This document shows positions 1 to 7,944 of a DNA stretch of 28,156 nucleotides, one piece after another; within the stretch, counting starts at the first letter, position 1, and each line of letters starts with the position of its first letter. A program made the position numbers and the translations under genes. The notes below the pieces were generated by a model. That model saw nothing but the letters and a program-made list of their open reading frames with translations, searched no databases and was not told the DNA's origin. The DNA is from CAWELS01 sp964468205 (GTDB taxonomy: Bacteria; Acidobacteriota; Terriglobia; Bryobacterales; Bryobacteraceae). The DNA is taken from NCBI GenBank assembly GCA_964468205.1, contig CAYXVG010000072.1:1-28156 (forward strand), in the 5' to 3' direction.

Positions 1-49
1 TCCTTCCCTCGACACACTTCGGCCGGCGAAGGGACCGCATCCAAGGGTG

Positions 50-1129
50 TTACTCCCACGCTGCCCGTCGTTCGTAGCGATGGTGCAGACCGCCGACCTG
101 CGGAACGGCCACCACTCGCCCCATCTCCGGCTGCTGCACCGGCCGCGGTTCCGGCGTATCCTTGCCGAGGGACAAGTGAGTTCTCGACCGATGATAGTAG
201 TCGGCGTACAGACGGAGGGTTCGCCGCAGCGCCGCTTCGTTGAACACGATCACGTGATCGAGGCACTCACGGCGGATCGAACCGATCAGACGTTCCACGT
301 AAGCCCGCTGCCAGGGTGACGGAGGCGCCGACAGCAACTCCTTGATGCCCATGTCCTGAACCTGATTGGTAAAACCACCGTCGAAGATGCGATCCCGGTC
401 GCGCAACAGATAGCGGGGTGCCGAGTCCCAGGGGAAAGCGTCACGGAGTTGCTGGGCGGTTCACTCCGCTGTCGGGCGGGCCGTGACATTGTGGTAGAGG
501 ATGCGGCGCCGATCGTGTGCGAGCACCAGGAACACGTACAGGATCTGGAAGCGAATCGTCGGCACAGTGAAGAAGTCGACCGACACCATGCTTTTGAGGT
601 GATTCTCCAGGAAAGTGCGCCAAGTCTGGGATGGCGGCCTCCGGTGGCGCACCACGTACTTGTCCACGCTGGTCTGGCCGATGTCGATGCCGAGCTTGAG
701 CAGTTCGCCGTGGATGCGCGGCGCGCCCCAAAGCGGATTCTCCCGGCTCAATCGTCGGATCAACTCGCGGACTTCTCTGGGAACGCCTGGTCGCCCGGGT
801 TGGCCATGCCGGATCTTCCCCGTCCAGAACAGCCGGAAGCCCTGGCGATGCCAGGCAGTCACCGTTTCCGGCTTCACGATCACCAGGGCGGACCGCCAAT
901 CGGCCCAGATTCCGGACAGCCACGCCCAGAGGACGCGATCTGCCGCCGTTAGCTTCGGTCGCTTTACCGAACGCTGGAGAACGCCAAGTTGGTGACGCAG
1001 CGCGAGGTTCTCCAACTGGAGAGCGGCTCGGGATTTGAATGTCGCGGAGGCGGTGACGCCCAATACACGCAGCGTGTGGAGAGCCAGATGAAGGATGTGG
1101 CGAAGGAGGCGCAAGCTCCATGTTCTCAT
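50..1129 (-). pseudogene. DDE (rve) transposase/integrase of an IS element, broken by one in-frame stop
   Basis: Reading from the ATG at 1129 gives an N-terminal helix-turn-helix part (motif VTAWHRQGFRLFW, then NPLWGAPRIHGEL) and the first catalytic Asp in VSVDFF. After TARPTAE there is a TGA at 461-463. The same frame continues without a shift through TAQQLRDAFPWDS, RDRDRIF (second acidic region) and AYVERLIGSIRRECLDH (catalytic Glu), to a TAA at 50-52. The full product would be about 359 residues, a normal length for this IS3/IS481-like 'integrase core domain' group. A single TGG-to-TGA change at the codon after PTAE explains the break, because relatives as I recall them have Trp there. I found no terminal inverted repeats; the left end may lie outside the window. 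The second acidic residue and the Glu lie after the stop, so the truncated product should be inactive. Confidence 0.88.
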
Positions 1130-1154
1130 TCAGTTCGAGGTTTGCGATAGGCAC

Positions 1155-1259
1155 TGTCGCCCGGCAGATCTCCACGCCCGTCTCGCGATCCAGAATCGCG
1201 CTCCGCCGGTAGAGCGGTAGATGGTCGCAGTACTTGCCCACGACCGTGTCGATCACCGG
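1155..1259 (-). pseudogene. IS66-family transposase remnant
   Basis: The minus strand encodes an approximately 35-residue stretch containing VIDTVVGKYCDHLPLYRRSA and then ILDRETGVEICRAT. This matches the conserved core of IS66 transposases (KYxDHLPLYRQ...RETGxEIsRAT). Similarity stops abruptly after CRAT at about 1155, where IS66 proteins normally continue with DGWV. About 26 nt beyond that point the ATG of the other transposase begins. Upstream, from about 1260 to 1400, I see no clear continuation. The remnant is far too short to function. The likeliest reading is an old IS66 copy interrupted or truncated when the neighbouring element inserted. Confidence 0.7.
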
Positions 1260-1319
1260 TCTGGCACTTCCTGAACTCCTTAACGACGGCGGAGCGGGAA
1301 CACGCCAAGCTTGCATCCG

Positions 1320-1354
1320 CTCGGCCGACCGTACTACCGGTACCGTCGGCTGGG
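1320..1354 (-). terminator. Stem-loop downstream of the operon (possible transcript end)
   Basis: GCCGAC-C-GTAC, then a 5-nt loop, then GTAC-C-GTCGGC forms a near-perfect 11-bp stem with one C/C mismatch at 1324-1350. G/T and C/G pairs extend it outward to 1320 and 1354. It starts about 48 nt past the stop codon of the last operon gene. No run of U follows on the minus strand, so it is not a classical intrinsic terminator. It could stabilise the 3' end, or it could be part of the decayed insertion sequence. Confidence 0.35.
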
Positions 1355-1401
1355 GGTGCTGTGGTGCCGGGGAAGAGAGATGCCACGCGGAGGTGACCTT
1401 G

Positions 1402-2364
1402 TCAGACGGACTTGCGCCCGACGGACTCGATCGTCGCCTCGATGGCTTCGGTCAGACTCTGCTCCGAGTTGAGTTGGGCGCGCCATCCGAGCCGGTTGAT
1501 CCGGTCGGTATCGAGGACGAATCTGGGCACATCTCCCGGCCAGCCGCCTTCGCCTCCGGTGTATTCGAACCGGACGTCCCGCAAGCCCATCGCCTCAACT
1601 ACCATTTCGGCGATCCGCATGACTGTGGTGGTGTCATTGCCGCCAACGTTGTAGACAGCATAGGGCTCCGTGCCGTGATCTACTACATGGAGCATCGCGG
1701 AAACGCACTCCCGGCTGGTCAGGTAGCTCTTTGCCTGGCGCCCATTCCCCAGGATGCGGAGAATGGCCGGGTCTTGACGGAGACGGTGCACGAAGTCCCC
1801 GACTACCGTGCGCCCTGTCTTGCGCACCTTCGGGCCAACGATGTTGGCAAAGCGAAAGATCCAAACCTTCATGTCAAAAAGATGCGAGAAGGCGGACAGA
1901 AGGACCTCGCAGGCCAGCTTCGTCGCCCCGTACAGGGAGATCGGCTGTGGCCGGGCATCCTCACGGATGGGCTGCACCTCTTGGAGACCGTAGACGGCGG
2001 AGCTGGACGAGAAGGCGATCCTTCCTACCCCGGAAAGCCGCATGGCTTCCAGGAGATTATGTGTTGCGATCGTGTTCTGCTGGAGGTCTTTCTCAGTTGG
2101 GTCGCCGTGCACGTAACGGATGTCCGGATTGGCAGCCAAGTGCCAAACGAAATCGATCCCCATGAGAGCTGGCCCGAGGGCGGCGGTATCGAGGAGGTCG
2201 CCCTGAACAAGTCGGCAATTCGAATTGTCGACCAGCGAACAGACGTGCTCCCACCGGCCGGAAGAGAAGTTGTCGAAGATAGATACCCGATGGCCACGCG
2301 CCAATAAGGCAGCCGCGAGATCCGAACCAATACAGCCTGCGCCGCCCGTTACCAAGCAGTTCAT
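1402..2364 (-). CDS. NAD-dependent sugar-nucleotide epimerase (GalE-like extended SDR)
   Basis: This 320-residue extended short-chain dehydrogenase probably acts in the cytoplasm on a nucleotide sugar. A UDP-hexose or UDP-HexNAc 4-epimerase is likeliest. The Rossmann motif TGGAGCIGS lies at residues 6-14, with Cys where most family members have Phe. HLAANPD follows at about 75-81. The catalytic Ser lies in FSSSSAVYG (about 118-126), and Tyr145 and Lys149 are in SLYGATK. The sugar-binding part RFANIVGP and the C-terminal LGWRAQ complete a normal-length protein. It starts at ATG 2364, with GAGGG about 12 nt upstream in a 25-nt gap after the deacetylase gene. It is the last gene of the operon. 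The exact substrate (Glc/Gal, GlcNAc/GalNAc or a uronic acid) cannot be read from sequence alone. Confidence 0.88.
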   Translation of the reverse strand: MNCLVTGGAGCIGSDLAAALLARGHRVSIFDNFSSGRWEHVCSLVDNSNCRLVQGDLLDTAALGPALMGIDFVWHLAANPDIRYVHGDPTEKDLQQNTIATHNLLEAMRLSGVGRIAFSSSSAVYGLQEVQPIREDARPQPISLYGATKLACEVLLSAFSHLFDMKVWIFRFANIVGPKVRKTGRTVVGDFVHRLRQDPAILRILGNGRQAKSYLTSRECVSAMLHVVDHGTEPYAVYNVGGNDTTTVMRIAEMVVEAMGLRDVRFEYTGGEGGWPGDVPRFVLDTDRINRLGWRAQLNSEQSLTEAIEATIESVGRKSV

Positions 2365-2389
2365 AACTCGATTCCGTCCCTCGCTGGAT

Positions 2390-3346
2390 TCACCCGAACC
2401 GCACCCCGATTGCCCTCATCCGCTTACCGACCAAAGCCTTGGCCACCAGTGCGCCGGTGGATTTCCGGTAGATGCCGATTCGTTCTAAGGTTAAGTGGGC
2501 CCATTTTTCGCCGAACGTGTTTTTGAACACACCAAACCCTGACCGGAAGCCGAGTTCCTCGCACGTCTTGAGCACCGACTCGTTGTACATGCCGAGCGGG
2601 TATCCCACAGTATCGCAAGGTTGTCCCGTAACCTGCTCGAGCAGATATCTGTTCTCCTTCAGTTGCCGCCGCGCCTCGCCGGGCGTACAGAGGGTCAGAT
2701 CGGGGTGATCGATGGTGTGAGCGCCCACGGAGAAGAGGGGGTCGTTTGTCAATTCGCGCAATTGCTCCCGAGTCATCCCCGCGGCATGGTCGGCGATGGC
2801 TTCTGGCGGCGCGAATTCCTGCGCGGCTGGCAGGTCCTCGTCTATCACCCGATAGAGTTCGCTTGGGTGAGGACGTAAGGACAACAGGTACTCGCGCAGC
2901 CGCCGCAAAGAGTTTCGCTTCTCATCCGGACGCATTGAATAGATCTCCCCGTGCAACTTGAGCTTGCCATCGGGGAAGAAGTACTCGAGCAACTCGAGGT
3001 AGCGAAACCAGAGGAGCCCGCCTCCATCCAGATGCCGGGACGAAACGAAGAACAGCCCGGGAACCTGGAACCGGCGCAAGACAGGCACTACGTTCTTAGC
3101 ATGGCTAAGGAGTCCGTCGTCAAACGTGAGAAGGATCCGACGGCGTCCGAAACGGCCGGGGCGCCACTGTGCCAACTCCCCAGGATGGATAAAGGCGCAG
3201 CATCTGTTGAGGTAAGCGATGTGGCGTTCGAATGTGCGGCGGTCAACGAAGCCGTCCAGGCCGAACTCGGGAACCCCGTGATACATGAGGATCGTAAGCT
3301 TTTTCCGCGTGGGATTCCCTAAACTGTCGGCTCTTTGCTCAGTCAT
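2390..3346 (-). CDS. Polysaccharide deacetylase (NodB/CE4 family)
   Basis: This 318-residue CE4 carbohydrate esterase is expected to remove N-acetyl (or O-acetyl) groups from a sugar of the polymer or its lipid-linked precursor, using a divalent metal. Motif 1 is LLTFDD at residues 72-77, with the catalytic and metal-binding Asp pair. Motif 2 is GAHTIDHPDLT, giving the metal-binding His210 and His214. GYPLG (about 250) corresponds to motif 3, with Tyr-Pro in place of the common RxPxG. The stretch from about 110 to 190 is an insertion between motifs, as in larger family members that start LTILMYHGV. I see no signal peptide, so action in the cytoplasm is possible. The start codon overlaps the preceding deacetylase gene by 8 nt. 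It forms a tandem pair with that gene but diverges strongly in sequence. Confidence 0.9.
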   Translation of the reverse strand: MTEQRADSLGNPTRKKLTILMYHGVPEFGLDGFVDRRTFERHIAYLNRCCAFIHPGELAQWRPGRFGRRRILLTFDDGLLSHAKNVVPVLRRFQVPGLFFVSSRHLDGGGLLWFRYLELLEYFFPDGKLKLHGEIYSMRPDEKRNSLRRLREYLLSLRPHPSELYRVIDEDLPAAQEFAPPEAIADHAAGMTREQLRELTNDPLFSVGAHTIDHPDLTLCTPGEARRQLKENRYLLEQVTGQPCDTVGYPLGMYNESVLKTCEELGFRSGFGVFKNTFGEKWAHLTLERIGIYRKSTGALVAKALVGKRMRAIGVRFG

Positions 3347-4157
3347 ATCTCTCGGATGTCGCTGTCCGGTTCAGAATCTGCCGCCTCATTATCGGCCAAA
3401 GTTCGCCGCTGACCGCCTTCACGCCTTCCTTCAGGCCCCAGAGACCGCGGTGTTTCCAGTGCGTGGCTCGGCTGCCGCTTACGATCGCCGCCGCCTCACT
3501 CGCCGCCACGCCCCGTTTCAGGCTGAAGCGCCCAAGCACGTGGCAGGCTCCAACCGTTTTCATGGAAGTGACCGGTTCGGAGTTGAACAGGATCCTGATT
3601 CCGGCGTCATCGGCAGCCTCTGCGACCTCGGTCGAGAAATACCCGCCGGCAACCGAAGCCACGTCGACGGGTGCGCTGAGGATGTCCGAGAGAATCGCAC
3701 AACTCGTCTTCCACTCTTCTACGAGGCGGTTATAGGAAAGCGAGGACAGCCGTGAAGGATGCGAGTGAGTGTGGCTGCCGATCACAGCTCCCCGGCAGTG
3801 AAGCTCGCGGACTTGTTTCGCGCTCAAGAAGCCCTTTGAGCCGATCCGTTCCGTAGTCACGAGGTAGTGTCCAACCCAGCTGCGCTCCTCCAGCATGTCC
3901 GCAATGATCGTATACCCGCTGCTCCCGCCATCGTCGAAAGTGAGCAGCGTATGCTTTGGCTTACCGTGGCGTCCCGGCTCCAGCACTCGGTAGACGGGAC
4001 CGGGTGGGCTGGGGGCGGTCCTCTGAATAGCGTCAAGATGTTCCTGGAACAGCACCCGATCCATCTTGTACACGTTCGGCCCCGCGCCAGGGAACCCGCT
4101 GGAGTCGCAGTCGCCCGCGGAGACGACGTCGTGATAGAGCAGGGTCGTGATGGTCAA
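3339..4157 (-). CDS. Polysaccharide deacetylase (NodB/CE4 family), second copy
   Basis: This is a 272-residue CE4-type deacetylase. It opens with TITTLLYHDVV, and the Asp-Asp motif LLTFDDGG is at residues 71-78. The metal-binding motif SHTHSHPSRLS gives His129 and His133. The later part (ASVAGGYFS) replaces the usual RxPxG motif. Translation starts at TTG 4157, which overlaps the stop of the formyltransferase gene in a 4-nt TTGA junction, so the two proteins are probably made in fixed ratio. The coupling suggests that one enzyme frees an amino group and the other formylates an amino sugar. That pathway link is inference. No signal peptide is evident. Confidence 0.88.
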   Translation of the reverse strand: MTITTLLYHDVVSAGDCDSSGFPGAGPNVYKMDRVLFQEHLDAIQRTAPSPPGPVYRVLEPGRHGKPKHTLLTFDDGGSSGYTIIADMLEERSWVGHYLVTTERIGSKGFLSAKQVRELHCRGAVIGSHTHSHPSRLSSLSYNRLVEEWKTSCAILSDILSAPVDVASVAGGYFSTEVAEAADDAGIRILFNSEPVTSMKTVGACHVLGRFSLKRGVAASEAAAIVSGSRATHWKHRGLWGLKEGVKAVSGELWPIMRRQILNRTATSERYD

Positions 4158-4945
4158 GCGGTCCTCCGGGCGGAAAGTCTCCAGTCGATGTAGCTCGTTA
4201 GCTTTGGCTGCCCCCAGACAGCGGAGGTTCTTCCGTCTGTCTGGATGGTTGAGGCTTCTCCGGCGGATATTTCTTCGAGCTTATACCTGATCTTGTCCAG
4301 GTTCTCAAAAACGACGCGGTTCTGAATCTGAATGTGAGATTCCCGCTTCTCCTCGTACGCATAACTGTAGTACCCGAAAATAGGGCCCGTATCAATACCC
4401 TCGTCGATCTTGAGCAGCGTCATCCCGACTTTGTCGAGGTCCCGGCGTTGCAGCGCCCAGAAGCAGCCGTGGGCGTTGCGGTATTCGGGACAGATCCCCG
4501 GGTGCATCACGAAGGTACCCTTTGTCGGAATTGAGAATACCGCCTTGCGAAGAATGGCCCCGCATCGCGCGATGACGATATCAGGCTGGGCATCCTGGAT
4601 GAACTGACGGGTCGGCTCTTCGTTGGGGCTATCACAGTATATGGTCGGTATCCCCGTCGGCAGCGGATACCTCTGCTTCAGCTTCTCAACCAAAAGAGAC
4701 TCTTCCCGGTTGTCGGAACGTCCGAAGACCAGTGGGTAGAGTGCGCGAAACAACATTACATCCGCCAAACCCAGAAGTCCACTCCGAGAGAACTCTCTCT
4801 TCACGCGCCGCCACTTTCTCTTGCGCGATTCGCGAATGAGTGCGATGCCGGATAGCTCTGAAAAAGATGCCAACCATCCGGCCAGGCACTCGCGATTGAG
4901 CCTGTTCTCAACGTGACAAACCAGCAATGTCCGAAATGTTTTCAT
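4154..4945 (-). CDS. Formyltransferase-family protein (probable sugar N-formyltransferase), missing the usual Asn
   Basis: This 263-residue protein has the formyltransferase core seen in Met-tRNA formyltransferase, ArnA and dTDP-sugar N-formyltransferases. These use N10-formyl-tetrahydrofolate to formylate an amine. The core reads FVMHPGICPEYRNAHG (about 145-160), with catalytic His148, then GMTLLKIDEGIDTGPI with Asp185. Family members normally have Asn two residues before that His (N-x-H); here it is Val146. His and Asp are kept. The N-terminal 50 residues are basic and less typical. The gene lies 29 nt after the fusion gene and overlaps the next deacetylase by 4 nt. A sugar substrate is far more likely than tRNA, given the neighbours. 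Catalytic competence is uncertain without the Asn. Confidence 0.8.
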   Translation of the reverse strand: MKTFRTLLVCHVENRLNRECLAGWLASFSELSGIALIRESRKRKWRRVKREFSRSGLLGLADVMLFRALYPLVFGRSDNREESLLVEKLKQRYPLPTGIPTIYCDSPNEEPTRQFIQDAQPDIVIARCGAILRKAVFSIPTKGTFVMHPGICPEYRNAHGCFWALQRRDLDKVGMTLLKIDEGIDTGPIFGYYSYAYEEKRESHIQIQNRVVFENLDKIRYKLEEISAGEASTIQTDGRTSAVWGQPKLTSYIDWRLSARRTA

Positions 4946-4974
4946 CTTGGTTTTGTGCTTACCCGCAGGATCCT

Positions 4975-7944
4975 CTAGGCTTCTGCCGCGGACACCCTGG
5001 CGTCCGTCGCGGCGGTTGACATACCGATTCTGTCCCCGCAGTAACCGGGAACAAGTTGAATGAGACTGCGGCGAACGCCTGGCTCATTCCGCTCCGCCAA
5101 CATTCGTTCCAGGTCCCGCAGCCGGGCAAGCAGCTCTTCGCGACTGAAGTCACGGTCGCGAGTCAGTACAGAGAGCCATGGGTGCAACCCGCTTCGCACC
5201 AGGGAATGGCGATCTTCTTCAGGAGTGGGCCCATCCGAGCCGTTTTCGCAGCAGTAAATCCTAATGTTCTGGTGGGGGATCTTTCCGCGCAGCTGAATCG
5301 CACTTCTCACGAGGTCAACGGCATTTGTGTCTTTGCCCGGGTCCACAACGTAGACGCCAGTGTTCTTCCCCATCGCAGAGGCTCTGAGGATGAGTTGCAC
5401 AGATTCCTCGACGGTCAGAAGACCATGGCCAATGCCTGCGTCCGCGATGGCCGCCGGCCCGCCCGCTTCGATTTGCTCCTCGATGAGTGAGACAGCCTTT
5501 TCGACGGAGTCTCCGATGCGAACGGACAAGAAGCGCCCGGGGCCATTTGGCACTGTGGTCACGATGTCCTCCATCACGCAATTCGTCGCATCTCTCACGG
5601 TGGATGGATGTGCGGCGCTTACCGACGAAACCTGCACGAACAGGGAGACCTGAGTCCGATCCACCGCCTGGACCAAAGCAAGTGTTCCGATGATGTTGTT
5701 CTTGCACGCTTCGATCGGATGAGCCTCCATGTTTCGGTTGTCGCAGTAGGCCGCCGAGTTAAAGACCAGTGCAATGTCGTGTTTGTTGAGAATCGCCTCT
5801 ATTGCACCTGTATCGCGAATGTCTCCCGGCTCGGCCAGCACGTCGAGTTCAGTAAACTCTTTTCGCAGTTCGGCGAATATGCGGACGAGGCTGAACTCGG
5901 CGTGGTCGAACGCCACCAGGACTCGGGGCCCAAGTCCGGCAATCTGTCGGCACAACTCGGACCCTATTGATCCGCCAGCACCCGTTACGAGGACGGAGCG
6001 TCCGCCGATCATCTTCCGGGCTGGCGCATTGTTCTCGGCGGCGGTGCGGTTGCCAAGCAGGTCTCCCAGCGTAATGTCCCGCACTTGGCCCACCAGCCTC
6101 TTGTCCGGGTCCAGCGTCCTTCCTTGTGTTATCGTCTTGCAGTCGATCCCGAATGACCTGCAAGTGTCCAGGGCCTCCCGTAGTTCCTGGCCCCTTGCCA
6201 CCACGATTGCGTGATCAACTACCCCTCCGGATTCTCGTATTCGTTCCAATTGCGCCGGCAAATCGGCCTGAGAATACACGGCCGCAGCTCCAATCGGGAG
6301 ATCCCCGAGGGCTTCCTTATCATTCGTCACAACTCCCACCAGCCGGTAGGCGCCATTCTGAGCCGAAGCAATCTCCCGGGCAAGGTTCAGCGCGGTAGTG
6401 CCGGTCCCCCAGAGGAGAACGCCCTCTCCAGGTGCATTCCCGATGCTGGCGGGCTTCACCTGATGATAGACGTGAAAGGCGAACCTTGCCGCCGTGGTCA
6501 GAATGAAGCAGAGCATGAAGTCGATAACGCTCACCGACAGGGAGGCCCCTTGAACGGCGATCGGCCAAACAGACACCATTACAGCGGATGCAGCGACGTT
6601 GGCGAGAAAGACATGCGCACCCTCGAGAATTCCGGCGAACCGCGACCAACTGTGGTTCATGCCGATCAGCCGGAAGACAATCGATTTCGTCACAATGGCG
6701 ACCACAAGGCCGCGAGCAACCCGCGGGAACTCCCGAGCCGGCAGGTCGAACTCGAATCTCAACCAGAAGGCAGCCACGAAGGAGACGGCGATCAGTACTG
6801 CGTGAAAGACTGCGAGCGCCAACCGCCGGTGCCCACGAATGAACTGCACCCAACCGGAGCGAGAATCGGGGCGCTCGCTTCTGTTTCTGACTGAACCGCG
6901 AACAGCATCTGAGGCTTTCGAAAGCAGGGACAGCCGCTCACAGATGAGTGTGGATTGCCAGAGAAGCAAGAATCCAAGGATGGCTGCAACCAGAACGCCC
7001 CATGCGGTCGGCGTAGAGTTGTAGTGCCAGCCCGTAACGGCAAAGCCGGCAACGGATAGAGAGGCTGCGGAGATCCAAAGTACGACATCGTCATGTTTCA
7101 GTCCGGTCTGAATCAGCCTCTGGTAGAGGTGGCTCCGATGAGGCCGCCACAGTTTCTCTCTGCGGCGTATGCGGCGGAGGATCGTATGGGCGCCGTCGGA
7201 GAGGAAGAACCAGAGAAACATCGCGGTCAGGAACACGAGATGGTGCCGGTTCGACGGCGAGGCCGCTTGAAATGGTAACACGGCAAAATAGAGGCCAAGC
7301 ACTGTAGAGCCGACATCCCCCATGAAGACCCGTGCGGGGTGCCAGTTGTGAAGCAGAAAACCACCGGCTGATGCAGCCACAACCACACCGGCGACCGTTG
7401 TGACGGGATCCACCAGAGCCAGTGCGAAGGCAAGCCCCGCAATGACAGCCTGGACCCCCGCGTAGCCATCAATGCCGTCAAGGAAGTTGTAGATGTTCAC
7501 AACTCCGACGATCCAGATCACGGCCGCGAACTCCGCGAACGGACCAAGGGCAATATCAAACGGCGTGGGCAGTGGGAAACGCTCGAGTCCGCCGAAAGAG
7601 TAAACGATGAGTCCGGCCGCGATAGCCTGAACAGCGAGTCGTAGGAGTGCACTGATGCCAAATAGGTCATCTGCGAAACCAACCCCGGCGGTCAGCAGAA
7701 GAGTGATAAGAACGGGCCACGCCAACATCTGTATCCCGAACAGATGGGCCAAAAGAATGCCAACGAGCAATCCCAACAGTATTCCAAGACCGCCGCCCCT
7801 CGGCGTGATAGAAGCGTGCGAAGAGCGACGGTTTGGAATATCGAGGATTTTGTGGTGTCGGAGGACCGTCACCAAGCGGCCCGTGGCAAGATAGGACACT
7901 CCGAACGCGACGGCAGCCAGCACGAAGTAATGGGGTGCAGTCAT
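4975..7944 (-). CDS. Fusion: WecA/WbpL-type phosphoglycosyltransferase + WbpM/CapD-type protein with degenerate dehydratase domain
   Basis: This 989-residue membrane protein joins two proteins that are normally separate. Residues 1-340 are a polytopic UndP:sugar-1-phosphate transferase of the MraY/WecA/WbpL family. Visible motifs are PRGGG (48-52), ADDLFG (91-96), NIYNFLDGIDGYA (150-162), FMGDVGST (207-214) and HRSHLYQR (269-276). From about 375 a second module begins with four membrane segments (375-490). A nucleotide-binding domain follows (LLWGTGTTALNLA, 510-522). Last is an SDR domain with TGAGGSIGSELCRQI (654-668) and SAAY (730-733). Where WbpM/FlaA1 relatives have STDKA and MGATKR, this protein has SSVSA and RDATNC, so both lysines and the Met/Tyr are lost. 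I place the start at ATG 7944, which overlaps the preceding stop as ATGA; a TTG at 7950 is also in frame. The N-terminal half should start the glycan on undecaprenyl phosphate. The C-terminal half may bind a nucleotide sugar without converting it. Confidence 0.9.
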   Translation of the reverse strand: MTAPHYFVLAAVAFGVSYLATGRLVTVLRHHKILDIPNRRSSHASITPRGGGLGILLGLLVGILLAHLFGIQMLAWPVLITLLLTAGVGFADDLFGISALLRLAVQAIAAGLIVYSFGGLERFPLPTPFDIALGPFAEFAAVIWIVGVVNIYNFLDGIDGYAGVQAVIAGLAFALALVDPVTTVAGVVVAASAGGFLLHNWHPARVFMGDVGSTVLGLYFAVLPFQAASPSNRHHLVFLTAMFLWFFLSDGAHTILRRIRRREKLWRPHRSHLYQRLIQTGLKHDDVVLWISAASLSVAGFAVTGWHYNSTPTAWGVLVAAILGFLLLWQSTLICERLSLLSKASDAVRGSVRNRSERPDSRSGWVQFIRGHRRLALAVFHAVLIAVSFVAAFWLRFEFDLPAREFPRVARGLVVAIVTKSIVFRLIGMNHSWSRFAGILEGAHVFLANVAASAVMVSVWPIAVQGASLSVSVIDFMLCFILTTAARFAFHVYHQVKPASIGNAPGEGVLLWGTGTTALNLAREIASAQNGAYRLVGVVTNDKEALGDLPIGAAAVYSQADLPAQLERIRESGGVVDHAIVVARGQELREALDTCRSFGIDCKTITQGRTLDPDKRLVGQVRDITLGDLLGNRTAAENNAPARKMIGGRSVLVTGAGGSIGSELCRQIAGLGPRVLVAFDHAEFSLVRIFAELRKEFTELDVLAEPGDIRDTGAIEAILNKHDIALVFNSAAYCDNRNMEAHPIEACKNNIIGTLALVQAVDRTQVSLFVQVSSVSAAHPSTVRDATNCVMEDIVTTVPNGPGRFLSVRIGDSVEKAVSLIEEQIEAGGPAAIADAGIGHGLLTVEESVQLILRASAMGKNTGVYVVDPGKDTNAVDLVRSAIQLRGKIPHQNIRIYCCENGSDGPTPEEDRHSLVRSGLHPWLSVLTRDRDFSREELLARLRDLERMLAERNEPGVRRSLIQLVPGYCGDRIGMSTAATDARVSAAEA

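Noticed and set aside
1234..2307. Plus-strand open frame opposite the epimerase (about 357 codons)
   Set aside because: It runs antisense to a protein with intact SDR motifs and extends into the IS66 remnant. No domain is visible in its own translation.
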